From Rhineura floridana (lineage: Eukaryota; Chordata; Lepidosauria; Squamata; Rhineuridae), in the NCBI RefSeq assembly GCF_030035675.1, contig NC_084486.1:61547230-61611229 (forward strand): 64,000 bases of DNA, written 5' to 3'. How positions within the stretch are numbered: the stretch's first letter is position 1; each line of letters opens with the position of its first letter. Below are positions 34,492 through 45,952 of the stretch, in pieces. The position numbers were made by a program, and so were the translations under genes. The notes under the pieces are model-generated. The model searched no databases. It saw only the letters and a program-made list of their open reading frames with translations, and had not been told where the DNA came from.

Positions 34492-35148
34492 CCCAAGAGT
34501 GTCCAGGTGACCAAATGATTAAGTGTTGACAGGCTCTTAAATCCATGGTATAACTGAGTTAATGAGAAGGCTGGTGCTGTTTTGCAGCTGTCTGAAATTG
34601 CCACTACACTATTGTGGGGCAGGGAATTTAAGAACAATTGGGTGTCATATATAAAAAATGCTTTGGAAGTATTTTAATTTAATAATTTAACAGGTTTTTT
34701 AAGTTTAAAAACGTAAGGTTATAATACAAACTACTTAAAAGAGCAAGGAACTTAAAAACAAAATATACAACACCGTCCAATGACCTTACACAGAAGAAAG
34801 ACAGGTTCTCACAGCATTTGGATAAAAGTTACCTTGGGAACGACCAGCCGGCTCCGGAACTCGCCTTTCCCTTCACCATGGCAGGCAAGACAGTCACCCC
34901 TGGTGGTGGTGGTGCACTCTAACCTAGCCTGCCTGGTAACCGGCTGCAACGCCGCTCGAGGCCCCGCCCCGCAGGAGATCCAGCCCAGCGCCCTTCCCTG
35001 CTCTTCCCCCACGCCTTCCACGTGCTAGTGCAGGCAGGGCAGCTCTCTGCCTGGCCCGCTTCCTGGTGCCTAGGGGCGGCTCTGGGTGTCATTCCTCTGA
35101 TGGTATCACACCTGGTGCGGTCCGCAGCCCCCTAGTGATGCCGCTGGT

Positions 35149-35172
35149 AGGCAGGCAGGCAGGCAGGCAGGC
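35149..35172. repeat. GGCA microsatellite
   Basis: Six near-perfect AGGC/GGCA units inside the hAT element at 33857-35304. Confidence 0.85.
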
Positions 35173-35312
35173 TCTTTCCCTCTGCCTCCGTATTTGCGGT
35201 GGCGGCGGCAGCGGCATTTCCTCTGCAGTCTGCTCTCTTGTCTGCGGCCCCAGTTTTACTGGTGACCCCCTTGGGGGCTACAGCCCCCAGGCTGGGAATC
35301 ACTGAAATAGTG

Positions 35313-36479
35313 AAAATACATATATTTTCTTCAGTGACTTCTTATTCCATCTCAAATTGCCAAACTATTAAAAATTTGAGGGAGCAAAATAGTGTTTGCT
35401 GAACACCTTTACTAAGGAAACAATTGCATTACTGTAATTATTAATACATATTAGTATTTAGGCTGTGTGGAAATAGTACTATATTGATGAATATTCATTA
35501 AATTGTTAGGAACTGAGGGGAAAAATTAGACAACTCTGTCTCTGTATTTGGCAAAGATGTCTGTAAATGAGATCACATGGATCATGCAGCCAATAATACT
35601 TCAAGAAAAATTGCTTACCTCATGATGCATCACTGAAGGGACTGTGTAATGAATACAGTTGTGAAAAATAAATGATTATTTTGAAAAGGTCATTGAACAT
35701 AAGATGAAAAATATGAAATCACATGAATTATAAAGCCAAATCATTTTATATTTGGGGTTGTAACAGTTTGGTTCAGGTTCACTTGCAGCATACATGGTTG
35801 AGACTAGTAAAGGCTTTGATGTGACTGACTTGGTTCACTGATAAAATAATGTAAATATTCATATTATGATGCACTGTTTAATCCTGGAGTAGTATTTGAT
35901 TTTGAAACTAAGGATATTAGTTTCAAAATAAGTTGCTGGACTATACCTCCCATCATTCATAACCTTTTGCCATGCTGGCTGAGGCTAATGGAAGGTGGAG
36001 TCAACATCTGGAGGGACACAGGTTTCTCACCCCGATGTAATATGATAGAAAAACTTAAAAAGTTTAAGACTGCAATCCTATACTTCGGCCTTCGTTACAC
36101 TGGTTCCTTCTAGAAGTTTCAACTGTAATCAGCATTGCGTCATGCAGGCCCAGTGACCATAGTCTGAAGTTTTAATTGGGATCCAGTGTTAATACGGTAT
36201 GGATAATTTGGGGGATTGATACGTTATTTGTTGTAAGCCAACCCTGGAATCCTTTGGTGTTATGTGGTACGATGTATATCTACATACCTTTGTAAATAAA
36301 TAAACACAGGTGACCTGTAAGAGAATTATCTCTTTAATTAGTAGCAGTGTTAGATGCTGACCCTCAGGTCAAAGATTAGAAAGAAAAGGTTTTGGTAAGA
36401 ATGCTAACTGCCACAGAGACTGTCTCTTGACTGACTACAGCATAGGGGAATTGCAGAAAAGTGCTGTCCTTTACCTATC
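35313..36479. other. Unassigned, with a worn MITE at about 35930-36035
   Basis: The MITE remnant reads 'actatacctcccatcattca', 'ccatgctggctgaggctaat', 'tcaacatctggagggacaca', i.e. the family of 56542-56663. Otherwise nothing recognised. Confidence 0.5.
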
Positions 36480-36860
36480 CCTCAGCTGGGCTGTTTACCA
36501 TTGCAGTTTGGCCTACTGGAGATTTCAGCCTTAACCAGATGGTTTCGGTCCAACCTGCTGCGTCTTAGCCACTGAAGGGAGGATGGAAGCCTGGACAACC
36601 CCAAAATGTATAACAAACTTCCAGACTCCCAAATGATCTCCGCCATGCCCCCTCTATGATGAGCTTCTGCCGGGCCTTGAAGACCTGGCTCTTCAGGCAA
36701 GCTTTTGGGGTGGGTTAGGTTTTATTATTGTTGAGATTTTTAATGTTTTAATGTATTTGTATGTTTTTATTTTGTACGTCGCCCAGAGTGGCTGGACAGC
36801 CAGCCAGATGGGCGACTAATAAATTTAATAAATAAATAAATAAATAAATAAATAAATAGA
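36480..36860 (+). mobile_element. L2-group LINE 3' end with AAAT tail
   Basis: Plus strand reads a worn C-terminus (PSMMSFCRALKTWLFRQAFG), then a 3' UTR with 'cgtcgcccagagtggctgga', 'gatgggcgactaataaattt' and an AAAT repeat at about 36826-36858. 5'-truncated. Confidence 0.85.
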
Positions 36861-36994
36861 AAGTGTGATAAAACCCAGATACTGACTTTTCTAGAATGGT
36901 GAATGGTTTATTCTGTTGCTGGTCAGTGAATTTATTGCCACATCATTTTCTTCCCTTTTAAGTCAAATCTTTATTGTAAAACAGGAATGATATA

Positions 36995-37265
36995 ATTATT
37001 GTTATTATTATTTGATTTATATCCCGCCCTTCCTCCCAGCAGGAGCCCAGGGCGGCAAACAAAAGCACTAAAAACATTAAAACATCATAAAAACAAACTT
37101 TAAAACACATTAAAACAAAACATCTTCAAAAAGTTACTTTAAAAAAGCTACCAAAACATCTTCCAAGATTAAAAACATTTTAAAAAAGAAAGTTTAAGAA
37201 CATATTAAAAAGCAATTCCAACACAGATGGAGACTGGGATAGGTCTCAACTTTAAAGGCTTGTTG
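36995..37265 (-). mobile_element. LINE 3' end, minus strand
   Basis: Starts with the reversed tail 'ttatttgatttatatcccgc', 'ccttcctcccagcaggagcc', then an A-rich stretch rich in 'ttaaaacat' words, as in the L2 copies at 10491 and 10903. Confidence 0.75.
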
Positions 37266-37816
37266 AAAGAGGACAGTTGAAAGATATCTTGCCCCACCCT
37301 CACCTTTCACCTTTTGGTCTGTTCTGGTTGGTGTTCAACAGAGACTTTCAGATTGTGGGTCAGATTCTGTTCTGGTTCAGGAAAATACAGGCCCTGGTCT
37401 TTCTTTCTTGGAAGCATTCATACACCACTCTTCAGCCTCAGGGACTCCCAGAGCTGCTTATAAAAAATCAGTAGGAAGACAGTTCCTTTTCTCAGGCCCA
37501 CAATCTAAAAAGTCTTCACACACAAGGAAGAAGAGATGGGAAAAAGCAAACTCAGGCGTTAGTCCTTAAAGGTATTGTTATCATACTGCAGGTATGTCTA
37601 GGAGAATAAACCCTTGTGGGACACACACACCCAGCTCCATCAGGTCTGGAAGCAGAGCAGATGACAGTGTCTGGGCCAAAATGAGAATGCTACTTCTGCC
37701 ACACAGTTTCCCCCCACAAATATCTTGATGGAATCCTCACAGGAGAGTGTTTGATGGAGTTCTCTCCTGTCTTGCTGATGTTAGTGGCAGTTCTAGCTGT
37801 CTTGGCTTTAGCAAAG

Positions 37817-37903
37817 ACTGCAATCCTAAACACAGTTACTAGGGAGTAAGCCTCACTGAATGCAGTGGGACTTGCTTTTGAGTAAACCACCTAGGATTGC
37901 AGT
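37817..37903. mobile_element. Short palindromic element, whole (87 bp)
   Basis: Opens ACTGCAATCCTA and closes TAGGATTGCAGT, a perfect 12-bp inverted repeat, with 'agggagtaagcctcactgaa' and 'gcagtgggacttgcttttga' inside. Five worn members occur elsewhere in the window. Confidence 0.8.
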
Positions 37904-37964
37904 GTTAGGAGTTAATTCATCTTCCATGATGACAGATGTGTTTGCCCAAAAATACATAATGTGG

Positions 37965-38095
37965 GGTGGCCAGTTTAATGCCCCCCAGATGTTCTGCATT
38001 ATCAGCTGCCACCATCCCTGACAGTTGTCCTTGCTGGCTGGAGCTTATGGAAAATGTAGTCCAGAATATTTGGAGGCTCCATAAAGGCTGACCCT
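37965..38095. mobile_element. hAT-like MITE, worn
   Basis: 'atgccccccagatgttctgc', 'ccttgctggctggagcttat', 'tgtagtccagaatatttgga' mirror the left and right arms of 56542-56663. Confidence 0.55.
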
Positions 38096-39302
38096 GACAT
38101 AATGTATGAAGGGGATATGTTTGTCTCTAAATGTTAAGAGGACATGTGATGGACACATGCTGCACCCAGTCATTGCTCAAAAAGGGCTCTCAGACTTCTG
38201 TTGCTGATGAGATAGGCAATCCACAAGAAGCAAGGCAATGGGAGAGTCAGGACAGAATGTATGTTTAGATTGTTTCTCCTGAAAGACTTGCTTCTTCCAG
38301 ACAAGCTGTGGCTTCTTGTGGAGGGACAGGAAAAGGTCTCTCCAGGAGTAATGAGGGCCTGCTGGACAAGAACCTCCTGCACCCAGTCACTGCCCATTGT
38401 GGACACATACCAGTGAGCCAAGATTGGCCCCATCTCTCTGCCATGTGTTTTCTACATATTTGGGTACATGTGGCTGTGTGCCTTTCCATGATGTCCTGTG
38501 TTTTCCTGTTACCTATAAGGAACAATGGTGTAAATGTGGTAAATGCATTTACCCCATAAATTGAATCAGCTCTCAGTGAGTCAAGCTCTGTAGTGCAAAT
38601 TGAATGCCATTCATTCTCTTTTCTGTTTATTTTTAAAATATAGCATTGTAACTTACCAATATAGAACAAGTCTTTGAATGACAGTTTTCTTTATGATGTG
38701 CCTCTATTTAGGTTCAATTTAACAGGGTAACTCTTGCAGAGTGACTTTTGCAGAGCTCCAGTTCCAGAATGTCAGTTAATACCAAGTCACTCCTGCATGA
38801 ATCACTTTTGAAAACCAAGGTATACCCTTTGCCCTTATGTATTTCCTACATGGAAAAAAAAGATTAAGAGGAGTTTGCGCTAATAGCACAACGGTGCCAC
38901 TTGCTTTCATTTTTAACGTTGTCATTTCAGTAGAGAGGACTTGTCAACATAATTTATGTGAGCATGTCTTGGGTTCCAGTGCTAATAATCTCCTTATTGT
39001 TAAAAAGCATCAGCCTAAATGTGCTGTGTCCTAGGCAAAGGCTTCAGATAGACATCTATTCAGGCTGAGGTTGGTGAAGACAAATTTTCTGTCAACCTCG
39101 GCACTGTACAGAAAATACTTTTGCAGTTCATTCTCATTACGTTTTTAAGAATTGCAAGTTCTGAACTGGATGTGCTTGACTGATTGTAGAAGACGAGATA
39201 ATGCTGTCAACAAATGTCCATCAAGTAATCTTACCATTACTATTGGATAGAAATGATTCTCCAAATAAAAGTTACAAGTCTACAAACATTTTACTCACAG
39301 AC
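38096..39302. other. Unassigned
   Basis: No gene recognised. Minus frames at 38170-38433 and 38265-38669 overlap and have no domain. A phrase like 'tgcacccagtcactgcccat' occurs twice (about 38161 and 38380), hinting at a local repeat. Confidence 0.4.
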
Positions 39303-39500
39303 CTATGTTAGGAACATAGGAAACTGCCTTATACCAAGTCGCATCAATGATCCATCTAGTTCCATATTGTCTGCACTAACTTTCAGTAGCTTTCTAGGAT
39401 TTCAGACAGACATTCCCAGCCTTCCCTGTAGATGCTGGGGAATCAATCTGGGTCCTTCTGCATGCAAAACAGGTGTTCTACCACTAAGCTTTGGCCCTTC
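39303..39500 (-). mobile_element. tRNA-headed SINE, nearly full length
   Basis: Reversed, it reads 'gcttagtggtagaacacctg', 'ttttgcatgcagaaggaccc', 'agattgattccccagcatct', a tRNA-like A and B box, then 'ggctgggaatgtctgtctga', and ends 'gtataaggcagtttcctatg'. This is the clearest member of the family seen at 9222, 28779 and 52869. Confidence 0.82.
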
Positions 39501-39825
39501 CCACATCATTTGTGGCCCCCAAGGGAAAAACAACAACACATCCTTCTTGTAATGTTTCCCTGCTTTATCTCCTGGAGGCAATTCTTACTTGTCACTGAGA
39601 ACCATGCAGGCAGCTGTTTACAACCCTGGCTTACCCTTTTAACCAAACCCTTATTTATCCATTCTCACATCCCCCAACTATTAATTTCAGGAAAGGAACA
39701 GTGCTAGGGCCCAAACCAGTCTGGAAGTTGCATGTCTGAACTAATACGTCCTTTTATTTAATTCCAGACACCTAAGAGCAGCTTGAGGTTGCTAGTGGTG
39801 AGGAAAGCCAGTCCTTTGTTTATTC

Positions 39826-39995
39826 ACATGTGAGGCATGGTGACCCTGAGTCTTGATTCAACAATCCTGCTGAAGCCAAGGGGTTTCTGAGTCTGTAGTC
39901 TTTCCCTAGATGGGAGATTGCTTGGGAACCCTGTGTATACTGGTTTCAGTTATCTGTGATAGATGAAATGCAGGATATATATGTAATAAATTACT
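39826..39995 (+). mobile_element. 5S-rRNA-derived SINE
   Basis: The 3' half of 5S rRNA is recognisable: 'gaagccaagggg', then 'ctagatgggagattgcttgg' and 'gaaccctgtgta', against 5S GAAGCTAAGCAGGG, TTGGATGGGAGACCGCCTGG and GAATACCGGGTG. A worn 5' half ('accctgagtcttgattca') precedes it, and 'gcaggatatatatgtaataa' forms a LINE-like tail. The tail indicates a retroposed SINE and not a 5S gene. Confidence 0.7.
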
Positions 39996-40371
39996 ATTGC
40001 ATGATAAATGACTTCTGGGTATTGAAGTTGAAGAAATCCACAGAGAAGTTGTTGGTGTATATTGTTAATGAAATTTGAGCTTCTGAATTTATCTGAATTA
40101 AGACATTGTTGACTTTCAAAATTTGTTTCCAGTACAGATACTTTTTCTTAAAGATGCGCCTTATTTTTATTTTTTTTACAACATGTTTAAATAAGTATTG
40201 CTTCAGCTTTTCCTTGGAAATACAGAACACCTCAGTTACTCCAGCACGTTATATATCTGTAGTGTTGTCAAACAATCAATTGCCATTTACATGCAGCAGT
40301 GTGTACAAATTATTAAGTAAGTAGGCCCCCAAAGCACAGCATGGTAAGGGAATCTTTGGAGTAGAGACCTA
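39996..40371. other. Unassigned
   Basis: A/T-rich, no gene or repeat recognised. Confidence 0.4.
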
Positions 40372-40500
40372 ATCTTACCTGGCAGGGGAGATGCCATAAT
40401 CATGAAGGTGGTTTTTCCAGGGTGAGGCTCATCCATTACATTCCAGGTGATTTTCCCAAATGCAGGAAACTTGCCTGCATAATTTGTGGTAGCAAATGTG
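40372..40500 (+). pseudogene. U1 snRNA pseudogene
   Basis: U1 snRNA is the spliceosomal RNA that pairs with 5' splice sites. The copy starts ATCTTACCTGGCAGGGGAGA, one change from U1's AUACUUACCUGGCAGGGGAG, and continues 'ccataatcatgaaggtggtt', 'ccagggtgaggctcatccat', then 'tttcccaaatgcaggaaact', 'ctgcataatttgtggtag'. About 20 bases of stem-loop III (GGATGTGCTGACCCCTGCGA in U1) are missing, the Sm-site end is followed by unrelated bases, and the 3' loop is lost. No proximal promoter element was recognised upstream. It is therefore a dead retrocopy. Confidence 0.92.
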
Positions 40501-41109
40501 CCCTGATTCAAAGACACTAAATAAGCCCCACTATTAAAAATATGTTGTCAGATACTGTTCTACTATGTTATTCTGCTGAACATCTTTGGAAGAGAACAAA
40601 AGTTATCCTTTTCCTGTTTCTAAAAGAGATGAACAAGAGTGAACATAACAGTACATGACAGTACAAAGTACAAAGCAAGAGAATATTTAGAAATGTTTTA
40701 GAAAAATATGAAAACATAAGAGAATCTTTCCTTTTCTTCCTCAACCAGCTTCCCTGCTAAGCACACTGCTCCATTATCCTGTTTCACACCAAATTTAGGA
40801 ATCCTCAATGCCTCTTCTCTGCTTTTGGTGCTTAACTAAATCTGCCTTTCTTCTCTACCTTCTTTACTCTCTGCTAAAGACTTTTCTTCCTTTAATAAAA
40901 ACAGTAGGCGGAAACCAACATTGTGCAAGCGGACATTTGTTTGTGCAGTGGAACTTTACTGTTTTCCCTGCTGCAGCTCCTGTGCACCCCCAAAATGTGT
41001 TCCAGAGGGTCCACCAGCCCTTCAGAGCAGATTCTGAGGGTGTATTGAGGGCTGAGGGAGGAGAGAAGAAGGTGAAATCTGTTTTACATGGGCAGTTTGA
41101 GCAGGTTAC
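40501..41109. other. Unassigned
   Basis: No supported gene. The two opposite frames at 40808-41160 overlap on opposite strands and show no domain. Confidence 0.4.
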
Positions 41110-42690
41110 ATGCAACACTATCTGATCCAATCTCTCTTCCTTGTTCCCCACCCTTTCCAAACGTTTCCTTCTCTTATATCTTCCTCAGCTCTTTCCTCTT
41201 TCGCTCTCTCTCGCTTGACAAGTTGAGTCATCCAACCCCTCTGCATGCCCTTTTGGCGCTATCCTGTTCCAACTACTGGTTGTCATGGCATCTGCCATTT
41301 TGCTCCTCTTAACCACATAATTGACCTATCCCCTTTCTTCTTGCTTCTTACCTGCTTGTCACCACTTGCCATTATTTCCCTGTTCTTAACAAAATTCTTT
41401 GAGTTATCCTGTCTCTCTAATAATCGCTGTCCAGCTTTCCTGTTCATCAGAAAAATCTTCATCCTAAAATCTTCCCGCTGTCTTGATTTTTTCCACTTTG
41501 CTTACAATCTGGCTTCTGTCTGCTACTACAATGGCTCTCACTGAAATCAGTCTTCTCGCTACAGAATCCAGCAGTCTGCACTTGGTTTTTTCTTTGTCTG
41601 ACCTCTCTGCTACCTTTGATACAGTTGATCACTACCTCTCCCTTAGTTCCCTTCATACTCTAGGTTTTCATATCTTTGTCCTCACTGGTTCATCTCTTAC
41701 CTGTTCCAGGGTAGCTCATCAAATCTCATGACTTTCAATACTATCTATGTCCTGATGAAAGTTAGCTCTATTTTTCTATTCTAGAACCTTCCCTCTCTAT
41801 TAGTTCTCTCAGCTCCAACTGCCTATCGCATATTACTGCTGGGATGTTTCATCATTGTCTGAAACTCAGTACTGTATATCCAAGACCAACCTATTCCCAA
41901 GCCTTTCTCTCATTGTATACTCCTTGTACTGAGGCATTAAGCCCTAGTCCAGTCTTTTGATTTATCCTTCTACAGTTCCCACATTCAGTTTGTTGCCAAG
42001 GCATGCTTTTTCTCTCTGTACAACTTTTTAACAATATGGCACTACCTCTATTCCCTCTCAGCTGAAACATTTGTCCATGCTCTAGTCATCTGCTACAATA
42101 ACTACTGTAATTTTATTGACTCTGCACTGCAGCCCTCACACCTCCATGCCACCAGAATCATTCATCTTTCTTGGCACTAAAAACTTATGATGCTCAACCT
42201 TGGACTTCTGTCATATCTTCGATCCTGCACTGAATCCCCATCTTTGCCTTCAGTTTCCTTTATGGCTTTGCATCTCCCAACTCTGTGTTACCAGTATCCA
42301 TTTATTTCTATCTGCTCCTTCAGCGGTAGCATTCTGAGGTGACCGGGCTTCACTTGCTTTCTTAAATGGCACCACCCCTCTTCCTGTCCCTTATGTTTGG
42401 AGGTCCTTCCCAGAATGCATGTGTGATGCCATTTCTTAAAATCTACCTTATCCATGAAACCTTTGGTAAAGCCCCTTGTTCTCATTATCTACTGATTATA
42501 AACCTTAACATATATTATTGAAAGTTTGTTCTCCCTCTTTTTACCCTTGCCTCCATCTTCCTCTCCTCCTGCTATTTCCTCTCCTTTAACAAATATTTTA
42601 CTGTAAGTTCCTTTGGGGCAGGGACCTGGCTTTCTTTTGTTATACAAGTCTTTCCAATGAAAAGAGCTCTTCTATAAGACAGCATATCTA
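41110..42690 (+). pseudogene. Old L2-group LINE ORF2 and 3' UTR
   Basis: Very worn. The clearest trace is SLSDLSATFDTVDHYLSLSS at about 41597-41655, the RT motif with its catalytic Asp, followed by text like 'acctgttccagggtagctca' for the next motif. Further on, 'atctgctacaataactactg' fits the LDYCNAL region. The 3' UTR includes 'ttcctttggggcagggacct' near 42610, a phrase shared by L2-type 3' ends of reptiles. Many stops are present. Much older than the copies at 10903 and 22690. Confidence 0.65.
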
Positions 42691-43597
42691 AATGTTGTTT
42701 ACTTTGCTTTATGTTAGTCTTTTGGTGTGTTTACTCAAGAAGTTTATTTGTGTTTGCTAAGGGCAGCTTTAGGCACAGTTACTTGAGTACAAAATGCAGG
42801 TGTACAGTAGCAGCTACAAAGGAGTTGTTTATTTCACCTTTACATAAAACCAGAACGATTGGGAAAGGATTGTGCCCCCACTTCTGTTTATTTTAAAGAG
42901 CAGTGATTTGTACCAGTGCCATCTCCAAGTATGGGGAGTCCTCGGTGGTCTCTGGTCTTCCTCCCTGCAGTCACCCACATGTTCTCTCTCTGTGTCTGGG
43001 CCCAGTTCCCATCACTGCCCAGAGAGAAAGAACAGAAGTGAGCAAGCCTCTCACTTCTTTTGCTTCCTTGTAGTCTCCATGTGGGCCAAACAGATGAGCA
43101 GATGAAAAGATGGCAAGAGCAAAATGAGCAGTCAGCAGTAGAGCCCCTCCTGAGTAATGGGCCTCAGCCCTGAGGATGCCAACTCTAATACTGGCCATTA
43201 TTTCTACACATGTGTATCTTTGACAGTTTGTGTGTGTGCATTCATTCCCAAGTATGAAATATAGTCTGAGTAGTTCTAAAAGTCTTCAACCAACCCCATT
43301 CCCTGGTTCTCAGAATGTGACATACCTAATCAGAAGACATCTTGCATATAATTGGGGGTCAGGAGAAAAGCATATCCTCACAATTAGTGGTGTTAGAGTA
43401 TAATAAAGATATCATATGGGCAGTAATACTGTTAAGATTCATTCCGTTAACTCTTGAGATTTCTTGCTAGAACTGTTGCGCTGTCTTGTGTCCTGTCCTT
43501 CATTACCCTTCATTATCCTTCTGAGGCAGGTTAGGTGGATACAGCAGATCTATGTTATACCTTGGTAAACATGCCAAACCCTGTGGCTAATTGCAGA
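42691..43597. other. Unassigned
   Basis: No gene recognised. A moderately GC-rich patch (42870-43190) has short antiparallel frames without domains. Confidence 0.4.
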
Positions 43598-44280
43598 GCT
43601 GGTGTGATGTTCCTATATTAATGTATATATGGTAAGTGTTGTTGTTTTAGAAGATACATGGTAAGGGGAGTGAAAGAGGAGGGGGAGTGAATGGGCAGTA
43701 GAATGCGAGATGATTGGCTGAGTGTTTAAAATGGCTGAATGTATAAAAGGAAGAGTGAGAGTGGAATCGGGGGGAGAAGAGAACTGAGTGGATTGCTTAG
43801 TGGGGTTTGAGAGAGTTGTTTGCCAGGAGAGAGTGGAGAAGGAGGGAGGTGGAGTTCGGATTAGTATTGAGTAAAACCATATGCTTATGTGCCTTAAGAA
43901 GAAATCTTGTTAATCTTGTTAGCTTTGTTATCTGTAATAAATACTTAATTTGGTTTACCAAAGGCCTGATCCTTGGCTGGGGTTTCACAGACCAGAAGGG
44001 AGGGTAAGGTAATGACCAAGGCTGAAGGGGAACTGTAACAAATGGTGGCAGCGGTGAAGAGAATAACAATACCAGTATTCAGAGTCTCTGGGAATACTAG
44101 TATTGGGACGTTACTGGTGGTTGCCTAGCAGGGGGATCTGTTGAGATCTGTGCTAGAGCGGGGAGAGAAACCATAAGAGAGTGCGGTCCGGACTGGTGGA
44201 GTCCCTGGTGGTGCCTAGAGACAGGCAGTAACCACGAGCAGGTAGGAACCTGACAGGGAGAGCCAGGGAAGGACGCATCA
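43598..44280 (+). mobile_element. LTR-retroelement fossil: one LTR plus leader
   Basis: About 440 bp with LTR features: a start of TGTG type near 43598, a TATA-like GTATAAAAGG at about 43742, an AATAAA near 43938, and an end ...GTAACA at about 44040. A primer-binding-like TGGTGGCAGCGGTG follows two bases later, then about 230 bp of leader. No coding part and no second LTR is present, so only a fragment remains and it is broken. Family is gypsy- or ERV-like and not resolved; age appears moderate. Confidence 0.6.
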
Positions 44281-44407
44281 CAGCTGGCCCCTTAATTCTG
44301 TAGATTGTGTTTGCAGTTGAGAATCTTCTTTCTGGAAAATGATCTAGCCTTAGGGTTGGAGTCTTTATCTTGTCCTAGTTGAGCTTGGGTAATGGAATAT
44401 AGTACTA

Positions 44408-44494
44408 CAGAACAATCCTTTGCATGTCTACTGAGAAATAAATTTCAATGATTTCAGTTGTACTTACTCCCAGGTAAGGTTGCATCAGATTGCA
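44408..44494. mobile_element. Short palindromic element
   Basis: Member of the 37817-37903 family: 'acaatcctttgcatgtctac', 'gttgtacttactcccaggta', 'cagattgcaact'. Confidence 0.6.
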
Positions 44495-45729
44495 ACTTTA
44501 ATAAAATATTATCTGTAGATAGTTTATAGTACTGCTCTCTGCAGCTTACCATTACTTGTCTCTGCTCAAATGTCCATTCTGGCACTGATGAAAATGTAGC
44601 TTTTGCAATTAAAATACTTACATGTCCCTGTACCCTTGTTTTCCAACTATGGTGTCTGTTATTTGATAAACTTCCATTATTTTTATAGATCTTTTGCATC
44701 CATAGGCACAGTCTGTTTTTAAAATGAATACTGTAAGATTTGAGCAGGAAAAACCTAGGTTAATCAGACATGTGAACCGGTGAGGAAGTTTGAAAGATTG
44801 CCATATGTTAACTTCTCTGCATTTCTGTTCGCTCAATTTTTGATCCTTTATAGCAGGGAGCGCAGTCCACTCTCCAAAGAATCAACATCTACTACATTCC
44901 ACTGCGGACACATACTGGTAAAGAAAATAGCGGAGATCACGCTCTGTATTTTGGATAGAATGCCAGTCAAGTATAAAGTGTCAAAGTAAAGCATGCTTGC
45001 AGTTATTTGAAAAGGTGATAGAAAAAGAATGGAGCAAATTATAGGAAATCCGTATTTTCTTGGAAGACTGTTGTGTGAATAAATTCCTTGCTGTGTAATT
45101 TAAACTCTTAAAATAAGCAGCATTTTGAGTTGTCATCCAGTTTCGAAAGTTTCTAGCGCTAACGGTAATCTTGTGAAGACACTACACATGATTGAAAACA
45201 TAAGTTTAAAATTGAGGTCACTTAACTATAATAGAATGGTGTCCCATCATAACAAAATGCTAATGCATGCTAGCACATGAGTTGCTGTCTGTATTTTTCC
45301 TCAACTGTTTGAAATTCAGTTTGTAAAAAAGTTTTTTTGTTTGCGGTTACATTCAAATTTGGGTTCCTAATCCTCCTGATACTTTTGGCTGGGGATGGGG
45401 ATTAGGATGTAATGTAGGCCCTTCTATGCTGGCAGAGAGGAGCACTGCCAATGCTGCAGCAGAATCTAACCTCTGCCCAAGCAGGTGGTAAACTACTGCT
45501 AGAAGTAGCCATTGGAAAGTTCTGAGAAGTGTAGAGCAAGTTTGCAGGGCTGGAGGCTTGGGACCCAAAGGCCCTTCAACTCTTTGCTATGCCAGCCCTA
45601 GAGTTGGCACAGCAAAAGTGGATGAAAAACCATCCCCACATTCTGCCTTGGCTGGTAGGAGCTGGCATGGCCTTGAATGTGGTGGGTGATTCTGCTGCTT
45701 CAGTTGGCCCTGGTGACAGGGTGGCCTTG
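44495..45729. other. Unassigned
   Basis: No gene recognised; short frames without domains. Confidence 0.4.
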
Positions 45730-45952
45730 TAAGAGACTGAGCTACAAATAGAGAAGCCTCTGCTTTGAATTTTGTCTCTGCCACGACTACAATATGTGAC
45801 TTCAAGTCACTCCTCCTTGGCCTCAGTCCTCCTATCTACAATATAAGGGATAATGCTGACTTTCCTGTGGGCATTGATGTAACGGTTGCAGATATATAAA
45901 TAATGTGAAAAGCTTGAAACGCTGAAAACTCTAAACAGATGTTAAATATTAT
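45730..45952 (+). mobile_element. MIR SINE
   Basis: 'aattttgtctctgccacgac', 'atgtgacttcaagtcactcc', 'tcctccttggcctcagtcct', 'cctatctacaatataaggga', 'taatgctgactttcctgtgg', then 'atgtgaaaagcttgaaacgc' and a close in 'gttaaatattatta' follow the MIR consensus order from tRNA-like end to L2-like tail. Confidence 0.85.

Larger units (their letters stand above)
33849..35312. mobile_element. 1.45-kb non-autonomous hAT element, perfect 8-bp target duplication
   Basis: The element body is 33857-35304. The left end CAGTGGTTCCCAACCTTTAT pairs with the right end reading, in reverse complement, CAGTGATTCCCAGCCTGGGG. The host octamer AAATAGTG flanks it on both sides (33849-33856 and 35305-35312). This combination is diagnostic of hAT transposition. 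No transposase frame is present. It contains a second palindromic element (34157-34491) and, near the right end, a GC-rich, CpG-bearing stretch (34840-35230) with a GGCA run. Confidence 0.92.

Noticed and set aside
39826-39995. Functional 5S rRNA gene
   Set aside because: The 5' half is badly worn, an internal stretch is altered and a LINE-like tail follows, so it is a SINE.
40287-40517. Minus-strand 76-codon frame
   Set aside because: It lies over the U1 snRNA pseudogene.
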